This document shows positions 27,783-35,188 of a DNA stretch of 64,000 nt, one piece after another (positions within the stretch are counted from its first letter, which is position 1; every line of letters starts with the position of its first letter). The notes beneath the pieces are model-generated. The model ran no database searches, was not told the origin of the DNA, and worked only from the letters and a program-made list of their open reading frames with translations. The stretch lies in NCBI GenBank assembly GCA_017308595.1, contig JAFKER010000005.1, forward strand, positions 320,950 to 384,949. Direction: 5' to 3'. The translations under genes and the position numbers were made by a program. Source of the stretch: Afipia sp. GTDB lineage: Bacteria > Pseudomonadota > Alphaproteobacteria > Rhizobiales > Xanthobacteraceae.

Positions 27783-28715
27783 ATGGATGCTGCCGCGAGA
27801 GAACCTGGCTCCCGTCCACAGGCTGCGCGTGCTGACTTCGGCCGCGTTTCGGTTTTTTTCGGCGACAAGAACGGAAAATATCCTGACGGCAACCAGGTCA
27901 TCGTGAGGGGCTCGGACACGCGGGCGGCGCTTGACGCGGTCCTCGTCTCCAACACCATCGGGCCTGAGTTCGATTCGGCTGAACTGGTGGTGATGGGGCA
28001 TGTCCATGAAGACCATATGGCTGGTCTGCACCGTCTTCCGCGCGCGCCTGTTTATGTTCACGACGCCGATCTGCAGGCGGCGCGCAGCCCGGAGGGCTTG
28101 ATCGCGGCTTTCGGGACGGCGGATCAGGCGCGCATTCCGGAAATGCTGGACAGATTCCGGCGCGATCTCTTTTACGCGCCACGACCTGATGCACAGGGTT
28201 ATCGGGACGGGGCGGTGTGGGACCTCGGCCAGGCCCAGATTCGCGCCTTTCATATGCCGGGTCACACCGCCGGTCATTGTGTTCTGCTTGTCGAGCCGGA
28301 AGGAGTGGCGTTCATTGGCGACATCGATCTGACGGGCTTTGGGCCTTATTACGGCGATGCGTCGTCGAGCCTGCGCGATTTTCGCGATAGTCTGATGCGT
28401 CTGCCGGCGATTCCGGCAAAGGTTTGGGTCACGGCCCACCACCGGGGCGTCTACACTGATCGAGACCATTTTCTACGTGATCTCGCCGCTTATGCCGCCA
28501 AGCTTGACGAACGCGAGCAGCGCCTGCTGGACATGCTGGTTCAATCGCCGCAGACGCTTGAGCAACTGGTCGAGCAGCGGCTGCTGTATCCGCCGGGGTA
28601 CGACAGCCCTTGGGTGGTGGACGCTGAAACCCGGACGATTTCACAGCATCTGGCCGAACTCGTCTCCGATGGGCGGCTGCAGGTGAACGAGCAGGGTGTC
28701 TATCGTCGTTCCTGA
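27783..28715 (+). CDS. Metallo-beta-lactamase-fold hydrolase
   Basis: 310 residues. Metal site: HVHEDH (His73, His75, Asp77, His78), His161 in GHTAGH, Asp180 in FIGDIDLTG and His219/220. The first histidine motif reads HVHEDH where most relatives have HxHxDH, so it fits. The C-terminal 80 residues look like a winged-helix region, as in LACTB2/RNase-like and hydroxyacylglutathione hydrolase relatives. The substrate may be a thioester, lactone or ester. Stands alone after tRNA-Lys and is convergent with the HxlR regulator gene. Confidence 0.85.
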   Translation: MDAAAREPGSRPQAARADFGRVSVFFGDKNGKYPDGNQVIVRGSDTRAALDAVLVSNTIGPEFDSAELVVMGHVHEDHMAGLHRLPRAPVYVHDADLQAARSPEGLIAAFGTADQARIPEMLDRFRRDLFYAPRPDAQGYRDGAVWDLGQAQIRAFHMPGHTAGHCVLLVEPEGVAFIGDIDLTGFGPYYGDASSSLRDFRDSLMRLPAIPAKVWVTAHHRGVYTDRDHFLRDLAAYAAKLDEREQRLLDMLVQSPQTLEQLVEQRLLYPPGYDSPWVVDAETRTISQHLAELVSDGRLQVNEQGVYRRS

Positions 28716-28784
28716 TCGTATCGCGATTTTGCTGCGCGAGGTCTCGGCGTGATCTCGGCGAGATCGTTTGGCCGCGAAGCGCGA

Positions 28785-29276
28785 TTACTTCTTTGGTTGT
28801 CTCGAGGCCTTGGGAGGAAGGACGATGACGGTTTCAATGTCGTCGTTCTTCACCGGCATGCCCTGTTCATCGACCAGAGCAACGGCAAGTTTCTGTCCTG
28901 TTGTCTTGGACCGGAGCGACAAAGGCCCCGAACCTTTTCCAATCCAGTGATCGCTCCACTCTGTCAACGCAGTGAATGACAGGCCGAGCGACCGGCCCAT
29001 TTTGGTCAGCGGATACTCGGTTCGCGCGCGCTGGCCGTCCTCGCGATATTCCCGCTTTTCCATCAGGCCATTCTCAACCAGCCGGGCGAGGCGGTTGCTC
29101 AGGATGCTCCGAGGGATTTCGAGTTCGTTCTGGAAGTCATCGAAGCGCCGCAGGCCGTACATCGCCGATCGCAGGATGACGAGAATCCAGCGGTCGCCAA
29201 TCAGTTCGAACGCCTTCCAGAGGTTGCATTCCGAGGGCGGCACCGGCGAGCGGCGGATGGGAGGGGTATCGGTCAT
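28785..29276 (-). CDS. HxlR-family transcriptional regulator
   Basis: Winged-helix regulator of about 163 residues, with the family pattern CNLWKAFELIGDRWILVILR and later LEIPRSILSNRLARLVENGL. The conserved N-terminal Cys (residue about 18) can act in redox or electrophile sensing in this family. ATG 29276 or 29285 could be used. A TATAAT at 29284-29289 on this strand would place the transcript start almost on ATG 29276, suggesting a leaderless message. Divergent from the tautomerase operon, which it probably controls. Confidence 0.88.
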   Translation of the reverse strand: MTDTPPIRRSPVPPSECNLWKAFELIGDRWILVILRSAMYGLRRFDDFQNELEIPRSILSNRLARLVENGLMEKREYREDGQRARTEYPLTKMGRSLGLSFTALTEWSDHWIGKGSGPLSLRSKTTGQKLAVALVDEQGMPVKNDDIETVIVLPPKASRQPKK

Positions 29277-29302
29277 GGCAGGCATTATACACGTTATCTG
29301 AG

Positions 29303-29330
29303 TTGCAAAAATGGATTCAGCCTGTATAAC
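29303..29330 (+). promoter_or_regulatory. Promoter of the tautomerase operon
   Basis: TTGCAA at 29303-29308 and TATAAC at 29325-29330 with 16 bases between. A GTTAT (29293-29297)/ATAAC (29326-29330) dyad spans it and could be the HxlR site. The opposite-strand TATAAT for the regulator lies just left of it. Confidence 0.65.
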
Positions 29331-29366
29331 CCCTAAGTCCAATAAATGGACTCATTGGAGGGTAAA

Positions 29367-29822
29367 GTGCCGCTTATTTCAATCAAGGCCCCGGCCGGTG
29401 TTCTGAACGCCGAATCCAAGGCCGCGCTCTCGGAAGGTCTCGTCACTGTTGCGGTCGAATGCGAGCAGATCCCGGACGATCCGAAGAAACATGCACTGTG
29501 TATGGTCATGATCGAAGAGGGGGCCGCCGGAAACTGGACATTCGGCGGAAACGATCTTTCGCACATGGTGGTGTCATTTATCGCGACCATCACGGTTGCC
29601 AGGGGCGTCCTCGACGGGCAAAGCCGCGCGCGTTTTGCCGAGCTGGGTCATAAGGCCATCGTGGATGCATTGCCCGGAGAGACGCGCCGGATCGCGAGCT
29701 CATTCCTGTTCAACGAGATCGAAGACGGCATGTGGGGCGTCAGCGGACATCTCTGGGGCCTGCGAGATCATGCGGCCGCGTCCGGTTACAGGCACCTGCA
29801 GCATCTTGTCGCCGCCCGCTAG
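29367..29822 (+). CDS. Tautomerase-superfamily protein with N-terminal proline
   Basis: An ATG at 29346 opens the frame, but GTG 29367 is preferred: GGAGGG lies four bases upstream and the product then begins Met-Pro-Leu-Ile. Pro1 after Met removal is the catalytic base of the tautomerase/MIF superfamily. 151 residues, one double-length unit: beta strand PLISIKAPAG, a helix, then a second half with TVARGVLDGQSRARFAELGH. It probably isomerises an enol or keto acid. Next to a dienelactone-hydrolase-like and a CHMI-like gene. Confidence 0.78.
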   Translation: MPLISIKAPAGVLNAESKAALSEGLVTVAVECEQIPDDPKKHALCMVMIEEGAAGNWTFGGNDLSHMVVSFIATITVARGVLDGQSRARFAELGHKAIVDALPGETRRIASSFLFNEIEDGMWGVSGHLWGLRDHAAASGYRHLQHLVAAR

Positions 29823-29885
29823 GACGAGCGCTACTCCCGCAGCGAGGGTGAACGATCCATCAAAACCGTAAAAGGAAATCAATCG

Positions 29886-30710
29886 ATGCTGACCCGGCCC
29901 GTGAACAAGGATGACGCACTTGAGGATTTCGCGGCGCGCGAGATCACGTTGAACGGCATTGCAAAAAAAGTGTTTGTGTCGGGAAGCGGGCCGGCGGTGA
30001 TCGTGATGACCGAAATGCCCGGTATCAGTCCGCATGTCGCGCGTTTCGGCCGCTGGGTGCGCGACGCCGGCTTCACGGTCTACATGCCGTCTTTGTTCGG
30101 GCGTGACGGTGCGCTGGTCAGCGCGGAGGAGGGTGTCGCGGTGATGCAGCGAGCCTGTGTCAGCGCGGAGTTTCGCGCGTTCGCGGCCAACGAATCCAGT
30201 CCGGTGACGGTGTGGCTTCGGGCGCTTGCAAAGTTCGCCCACGAGGAGTGCGGGGGGCCGGGCGTCGGAGCGATTGGCATGTGCTTTACGGGAAATTTCG
30301 CGCTCTCGATGATGCTCGAGCCCGCGATGCTGGCTCCGGTGGTCTCGCAGCCTTCGTTGCCTCTGAACGATCCTGCTGGAATGGCCATGGCCGCCGAGGA
30401 ACTCGCCGCTGTCCGGAAGCGTCTCGAGCGCGAGGATCTGACTGTCATGGCTTATCGCTTTGCTGGCGACAAATTCTGCAAGGCACAGCGTTTCGCCGCT
30501 TTCTCCGAAGCGCTCGGCGATCGCTTCGTTGCGCGTGTGCTTCCGGATAGCGCAGCCAATACGGATCTGCCGCCATTCTTTGCGGCACATGTCACCACGC
30601 CGCACAGCGTTGTGACGGCGCATCTGATCGACGAAGCGGGCCAGCCGACGATGGCTGCGCGTGACGAAATCCTGTCGTTCTTCAAGCGGCGGCTTGCGCA
30701 AGCAGGCTGA
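29886..30710 (+). CDS. Dienelactone hydrolase family protein
   Basis: Alpha/beta hydrolase of 274 residues. The nucleophile elbow is GMCFTG with Cys133, as in true dienelactone hydrolases; Glu43 (MTEMPG), Asp195 (AGDKF) and His240 (TTPHS) are likely partners. Such enzymes open lactones formed in chlorocatechol or related ring-cleavage pathways, but many family members act on other esters. In line with the tautomerase gene upstream, 63 bases away. Confidence 0.87.
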   Translation: MLTRPVNKDDALEDFAAREITLNGIAKKVFVSGSGPAVIVMTEMPGISPHVARFGRWVRDAGFTVYMPSLFGRDGALVSAEEGVAVMQRACVSAEFRAFAANESSPVTVWLRALAKFAHEECGGPGVGAIGMCFTGNFALSMMLEPAMLAPVVSQPSLPLNDPAGMAMAAEELAAVRKRLEREDLTVMAYRFAGDKFCKAQRFAAFSEALGDRFVARVLPDSAANTDLPPFFAAHVTTPHSVVTAHLIDEAGQPTMAARDEILSFFKRRLAQAG

Positions 30711-30947
30711 CACAGCGACCGGACGGCCGCGGATTCTCGGCTGCCGCTTCCCGGACGATCTTCGTGCCAAGTCGAGCGAGAACGGGTTCGCCGATTGGCT
30801 TCGACAGCGAGGCCTTCATCAATGAAAGGTTGATTCCGCGCGTGACACCTGCGAGGCCGGCTCCTGCGGCGCATATTTGATCTGGCGGTAGCTGGACGCA
30901 AGACACGCAGGGCGGCATGATCAGTTCTGCTGATTGCAGGACATATC

Positions 30948-31292
30948 ATGCCGCACATCGTCTGCCACTATTCCGTGTCGCCGAACATGCCCCCAATGCT
31001 CGATGTCATGAAGGTGCTTCATGCTGTCGCTGCTTCGACGGGTATTGTGAAGGCCGAAGATCTTAAAATTCGTGCGCTGCCGTTCACCGACTATCTCGTG
31101 GCGGGTGAACAACGTTCGTTCTTCCACGTGTCGTTTTATCTGCTGGCAGGGCGGACGCCGCAGCAGAAGGAACATCTCAGTATCGCCCTGAGACAAGCGC
31201 TCGCCGATCTTCTGACGCATATCCACAGCATCAGCATCGACATCCGCGATATGGACCCGCAGGCTTACAAGAAGCGGCTGCTTGATGACTAG
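30948..31292 (+). CDS. 5-carboxymethyl-2-hydroxymuconate isomerase (CHMI)-like tautomerase
   Basis: 114 residues starting MPHIVCHYS, with the catalytic Pro1 as in CHMI (HpaF); LLAGRTPQQKEHLSIALRQAL in the second half matches the family. CHMI works in homoprotocatechuate meta-cleavage, but none of the other hpa genes are seen here, so another ring-cleavage product is possible. It follows 237 bases (30711-30947) in which I see no convincing gene, and its end overlaps the convergent IclR gene by four bases. Confidence 0.82.
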   Translation: MPHIVCHYSVSPNMPPMLDVMKVLHAVAASTGIVKAEDLKIRALPFTDYLVAGEQRSFFHVSFYLLAGRTPQQKEHLSIALRQALADLLTHIHSISIDIRDMDPQAYKKRLLDD

Positions 31293-32086
31293 ACCAATAG
31301 GGGCTTAGCCGTCGCGGCCATGTTTTTCAGCAACGGCAGGAAACGGTCGATCATCTCGCCGGTGGTGATGCGATCCACATGGGCGCCGATGTTTGCCGCC
31401 GCAACGACTGCGCCGTCATAGCGGCGGATCGGCACCGAAATCGAGCGGAAGCCCGGCTCGGCTTCCCGGTCCACCAGCGAATAGCCCTTGTTCCTGTCGC
31501 TGATGATCGTCGCGGTGACGGTGGATTTGTCCGTCACTGTTTCAGGCGTATGCGCAATGACTGTCATCGCGGCGATAGCCGACGTCAGGTCGTCATTGGA
31601 CAGGCGGCCGAGCAGGACGCGGCCGACAGATGTGCAATAAGCCGGAAGCCGGTAGCCAATGTCGATGCCGGCGGAGAATACCCGTGCGGGACTGGCTCTT
31701 GCGACAAAGACGGCTTCATCGCCATCGAGAATGGCGAGCGAGCAGACTTCCCTGGCCTTGGTCGAGATATCATCCATCAACGGCTGCATGACCGCGACGA
31801 TCTGGTTCGACGACAGATAGGCCGAGGCCAGCGCCAGCACGCGCGGCGTCAGCGAGAACAACCGTTCATCGCCGGCGACGAAGCCGGCGCGCTGGAGCGT
31901 GAGCAGGATACGCCGGGCGGTCGCGCGTGACAGGTTCGATACTTTCGCGATATCGCTCAGGGTCATTGGGCGATGCTCGGTGCCGAAAGATTGCAAAACC
32001 CGCAGCCCGCGGTCGAGGCTTTCGATGAATTCGCCGTTCTCGCGTCGGGCCTCTTCTTCCTCTGCGGTGCGGTTCACACGGGGCAT
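31289..32086 (-). CDS. IclR-family regulator (PcaR/PobR branch)
   Basis: 265 residues: N-terminal winged helix (about 22-80, ESLDRGLRVLQSFG then DIAKVSNLSRATARRILLTL) and C-terminal effector domain (VCSLAILDGDEAVFVARA, then AYCTSVGRVLLG). Members of this branch (PcaR, PcaU, PobR) respond to protocatechuate, beta-ketoadipate or hydroxybenzoate. Likely controls the divergent reductase/oxygenase genes, whose intergenic region carries GTTCG/CGAAC motifs of the kind bound by PcaU/PcaR. Confidence 0.9.
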   Translation of the reverse strand: MPRVNRTAEEEEARRENGEFIESLDRGLRVLQSFGTEHRPMTLSDIAKVSNLSRATARRILLTLQRAGFVAGDERLFSLTPRVLALASAYLSSNQIVAVMQPLMDDISTKAREVCSLAILDGDEAVFVARASPARVFSAGIDIGYRLPAYCTSVGRVLLGRLSNDDLTSAIAAMTVIAHTPETVTDKSTVTATIISDRNKGYSLVDREAEPGFRSISVPIRRYDGAVVAAANIGAHVDRITTGEMIDRFLPLLKNMAATAKPLLV

Positions 32087-32143
32087 GCGGACAAGCCATT
32101 CTTTCGGGTTGATACTAGCGCCTGCACGACCAAGGTTGCCTGG

Positions 32144-33385
32144 TCAGGCTTCCTTTGTCTTGATCGGTGTCAAAAGTGACTTGAAATCAAAAGACGGATC
32201 GGCGGCCTGTTCCGGCGATGGCGAAACGCCAGTGCCGATCAGGCGGCGCGCGGCCATCTGGTCGCCTGCGCGGTTGATGCTGTCCACTGCGCGCAGCTTG
32301 CCTTGCTTGTAGTAGAAGACTGAAAACTGCCCGCTTTCCAGCGAGCCGCGTATCGCCTGCCGGTCGAAATTGCGCGAGATGCCGACGGTCTGCAGTTTGG
32401 CGTCGTACTGGTCGGACCAGAAACGCGGCACGCTGTCGTAAGGTCCGGTCTTCCCCGCAATAGCCAGCCCGGCCGCCTTGGCCTGATCCTGCGCGTTCTG
32501 AACGGATTCGAGCCGCACCCAATCACGGGCATAGGCATTATAATGATTGGCGCAGTCGCCTGCAGCATAGATATCCGGATCGCTTGTCATGCCGTGGTCG
32601 TCCACCACGATCCCGTTGGTGCAACTCAATTGCGCGTCGCGGGCCAATCGATCGCTCGATACTCCGCCGATGCCGACAAGAACGAGATCCGCGACAAGAC
32701 GGGCATCGCCTGCGGTCGAGACAAACGATGCTTTTCCGTTGGCGCCGCCAATCGAAGCAATCGATTCATTGAGCCGGATATCGACGCCATTGCGCGTATG
32801 CAGGTCGAACAGGAATTGCGAGACAAGCGGGGAGACTGCGCGCTCCAGCAGGCGCGACGCGCTTTCAATGAGCGTCACCTTCTTTCCAAGCTTGCTGGCG
32901 GACGCCGCGACTTCAAGCCCGATGAAGCCGCCACCGATCACGACAATCTCGGCTGCGTTTTTCAGCCTGTCCTTGAGGTCCACCGCATCAACGATCGAGC
33001 GCAGATAGCACACACCATCGAGGTCTGCTCCCGGCACGGTCAGGCGGCGCGGATGTGAACCGGTACCGATGAAAAGCTTGTTGAAGCCGATTGTCGCATT
33101 GTTCCCGTTGATCGATACCCGCCGTGTGTGCCGGTCGATCGCATGTACGCGGGTTTCGAGCATCAGATCGATCTGCTTCAGCTTGAAGAAAGCCTCGTCT
33201 CGCAAAACCAGGCCATCCCGCGTGACTTTGTCGAGCAGGAAGTCCTTGGACAGCGGTGGCCGCTGATAGGGCAGCAAATGTTCGTCCGCGATAACTGTGA
33301 TGCGTTCGGCATATCCGGAATCGCGCGCGGCGAGTGCGGCTTGAATCCCGGCATACGACGCACCGATGACGACAAGACCGCTCAC
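32144..33385 (-). CDS. FAD-dependent NAD(P)H:ferredoxin reductase
   Basis: 413 residues of the putidaredoxin/rubredoxin reductase type: FAD motif VVIGASYAGIQAAL at the start, second dinucleotide motif VVIGGGFIGLEVA near 150, PYQRPPLSKDFLL, and DIYAAGDCAN. Such flavoproteins pass electrons from NAD(P)H to a small ferredoxin that feeds an oxygenase. No ferredoxin gene is seen in the locus, so either one encoded elsewhere is used or the reductase acts directly. Divergent from the Rieske oxygenase gene. Confidence 0.9.
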   Translation of the reverse strand: MSGLVVIGASYAGIQAALAARDSGYAERITVIADEHLLPYQRPPLSKDFLLDKVTRDGLVLRDEAFFKLKQIDLMLETRVHAIDRHTRRVSINGNNATIGFNKLFIGTGSHPRRLTVPGADLDGVCYLRSIVDAVDLKDRLKNAAEIVVIGGGFIGLEVAASASKLGKKVTLIESASRLLERAVSPLVSQFLFDLHTRNGVDIRLNESIASIGGANGKASFVSTAGDARLVADLVLVGIGGVSSDRLARDAQLSCTNGIVVDDHGMTSDPDIYAAGDCANHYNAYARDWVRLESVQNAQDQAKAAGLAIAGKTGPYDSVPRFWSDQYDAKLQTVGISRNFDRQAIRGSLESGQFSVFYYKQGKLRAVDSINRAGDQMAARRLIGTGVSPSPEQAADPSFDFKSLLTPIKTKEA

Positions 33386-33438
33386 GCAGATGCCTCCTGA
33401 GTCTGAGCGGCAAGGGATACCAACGCGAAATTCATTTA

Positions 33439-33464
33439 TCGAACATACGGGCGATCATCGAACA
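33439..33464. promoter_or_regulatory. Direct repeat near the reductase start: candidate regulator site
   Basis: ATCGAACA occurs at 33438-33445 and 33457-33464, a 19-base period, so both copies lie on nearly the same DNA face. They are 55-80 bases upstream of the reductase start. The CGAAC half-site resembles PcaR/PcaU-type operators, fitting the IclR gene downstream. Confidence 0.5.
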
Positions 33465-33601
33465 GTTCAATCCGTTGTATGGCCGTAACCACAGCGCGAA
33501 GGCGCAATTTCGCGCCTGCAGTACAAATAGGCACGGGGAGCTGCGCGAACGAGCTTGTGCCATTTCCAATTTGGAGTCACTCTAACAAATATCGTACATA
33601 T

Positions 33602-33616
33602 GTTCGTTGATCGAAC
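33602..33616. promoter_or_regulatory. GTTCG-N5-CGAAC palindrome upstream of the oxygenase
   Basis: GTTCG at 33602-33606 and CGAAC at 33612-33616 form a perfect palindrome with a five-base spacer. It sits between the divergent reductase and oxygenase genes in a 429-base intergenic region that otherwise contains no credible gene. Likely operator for the neighbouring IclR-type regulator. Confidence 0.55.
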
Positions 33617-33814
33617 TAAATGCCATTCATGTGAAGGCGCAGGTTGATGCGACGAAAGACCATTGCATCCGGCGGCGAATTCCCCTCGCGGGGCCTCGCG
33701 CGATGCGGTGGAAAGGTCTTCAATCGCCGAAACATGTCGGCGGACCCAGGCGTTCGGTGGCTTGCCATCGGCGCCCGGCAATAATCCTCTCGGGACTGGA
33801 AGGACGACGCAGCC

Positions 33815-35173
33815 ATGATGAGTCAGGAGCAGAACGATCTGATCACCCGCACCGGGCGCGCTGATCCTTGCGGCAAGCTGATGCGGATGTACTGGCAACC
33901 CGCGGCGCTGGTCGATGAACTCGAAGGCCCGCGCCCGGTTCGCGCGGTGAGATTGCTCGGTGAAAACTTCGTCCTGTTCCGTGACGAGCAGGGCCGCTAC
34001 GGGTTGATGGACCGCGACTGCCCGCATCGCGGCGCGGACCTTGCGTTCGGTCGTCTTGAGAATGGTGGTCTGCGCTGTGCGTTTCACGGCTGGCTGTTCG
34101 ATGTTCAGGGAAATTGCCTCGAGACGCCGGCCGAGCCAGTCGGCTCGGTGTTGTGCAAGAACATCAAGCAGCGCGCTTATCCCGTCGTCGAGAAGGGCGG
34201 CATCCTCTGGGCCTATCTCGGCGAAGGCGAGCCGCCCGCATTCCCGGAAATCGACTGCTTTGTTGCGCCCGATGCTTACACTTTTGCATTCAAGGGTTTG
34301 ATCGAATGCAACTGGCTGCAGGCGTTGGAAGTGGGCATCGATCCGGCACATGCCTCATTCCTGCATCGCTTTTTCGAAGATGAGGATCTGGAAAAATCCT
34401 ACGGCAAGCAGTTCCGCGGCGCGTCTGCGGGCACCGACCTGCCGATGACCAAGATCCTGCGCGAATACGATCGTCCGATCATCAACGTTGAAAAGACAGA
34501 GTACGGGCTTCGTCTTGTCGCGCTGCGCCAGATCGATGACGAGCGCACCCATGTCCGCGTGACCAATCAGCTTTTCCCGCATGGCTTCGTCATTCCGATG
34601 AGTCAGGAAATGACAATCACGCAGTGGCATGTGCCGGTCGACGACACGCATTGCTACTGGTATGCGATCTTCACCAGCTACTCGACGCCGGTGGACAAGA
34701 AGAAGATGCGCGAGCAGCGTCTCGAGCTCTATGAACTGCCGGACTATGTCTCGCGCAAGAACAAGACCAACGATTACGGCTTTGATCCGCATGAGCAGGC
34801 CACTGAGACCTATACGGGCATGGGCCTCGACATCAACGTGCATGACCAGTGGGCGGTGGAATCCATGGGCGCAATCCAGGATCGCACCCGTGAGCATCTC
34901 GGTCAGTCCGATAAGGCGATCGTGCAGTATCGCCGCCTGCTGCGTCAGGAAATCGAAAAAGCTGCGGGCGGCACCAAGCCGCTATTATTCCTGGATGAAG
35001 CGAACGCACGCGCCATTCAGGGGCCTGCCACGATGGACGGCATTGGACCGACACGCGGCTGGGAAATCTACTGGATGGAAGTCGATGTGAAGCGGCGGCG
35101 CGGCGCGCCATGGGCTGCGCCCGTGCCTGCGGAGATCGCGCAGAAAGTGCCGCATCTCACCGCTGCTGAATAA
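33815..35173 (+). CDS. Rieske non-heme iron oxygenase, phthalate-dioxygenase-like alpha subunit
   Basis: 452 residues. Rieske [2Fe-2S] ligands Cys69, His71 (CPHRGADL) and Cys88, His91 (CAFHGW). The mononuclear iron site follows the D-x2-H-x4-H pattern: Asp176, His179 and His184 (NWLQALEVGIDPAHASFLHRF region). The single-subunit type is the phthalate 4,5-dioxygenase/vanillate demethylase group, which hydroxylates or demethylates benzoate-like rings. Followed after 15 bases by a glutamine-synthetase-like gene, which points to an N-containing aromatic substrate. No beta-subunit gene is present, as usual for this group. Confidence 0.92.
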   Translation: MMSQEQNDLITRTGRADPCGKLMRMYWQPAALVDELEGPRPVRAVRLLGENFVLFRDEQGRYGLMDRDCPHRGADLAFGRLENGGLRCAFHGWLFDVQGNCLETPAEPVGSVLCKNIKQRAYPVVEKGGILWAYLGEGEPPAFPEIDCFVAPDAYTFAFKGLIECNWLQALEVGIDPAHASFLHRFFEDEDLEKSYGKQFRGASAGTDLPMTKILREYDRPIINVEKTEYGLRLVALRQIDDERTHVRVTNQLFPHGFVIPMSQEMTITQWHVPVDDTHCYWYAIFTSYSTPVDKKKMREQRLELYELPDYVSRKNKTNDYGFDPHEQATETYTGMGLDINVHDQWAVESMGAIQDRTREHLGQSDKAIVQYRRLLRQEIEKAAGGTKPLLFLDEANARAIQGPATMDGIGPTRGWEIYWMEVDVKRRRGAPWAAPVPAEIAQKVPHLTAAE

Positions 35174-35188
35174 GGCCCGATCAGACCC

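Noticed and set aside
30682-30918. 78-codon minus-strand frame in the gap before the CHMI-like gene
   Set aside because: The second half looks moderately protein-like (KPIGEPVLARLGTKIVREAA), but I recognise no family, it overlaps the dienelactone hydrolase end, and no ribosome site is evident. Possibly a gene remnant, not strong enough to call.
33607-33864. 85-codon plus-strand frame before the Rieske oxygenase
   Set aside because: Overlaps the oxygenase start in another frame and lacks any family resemblance; the region is better read as a control region.
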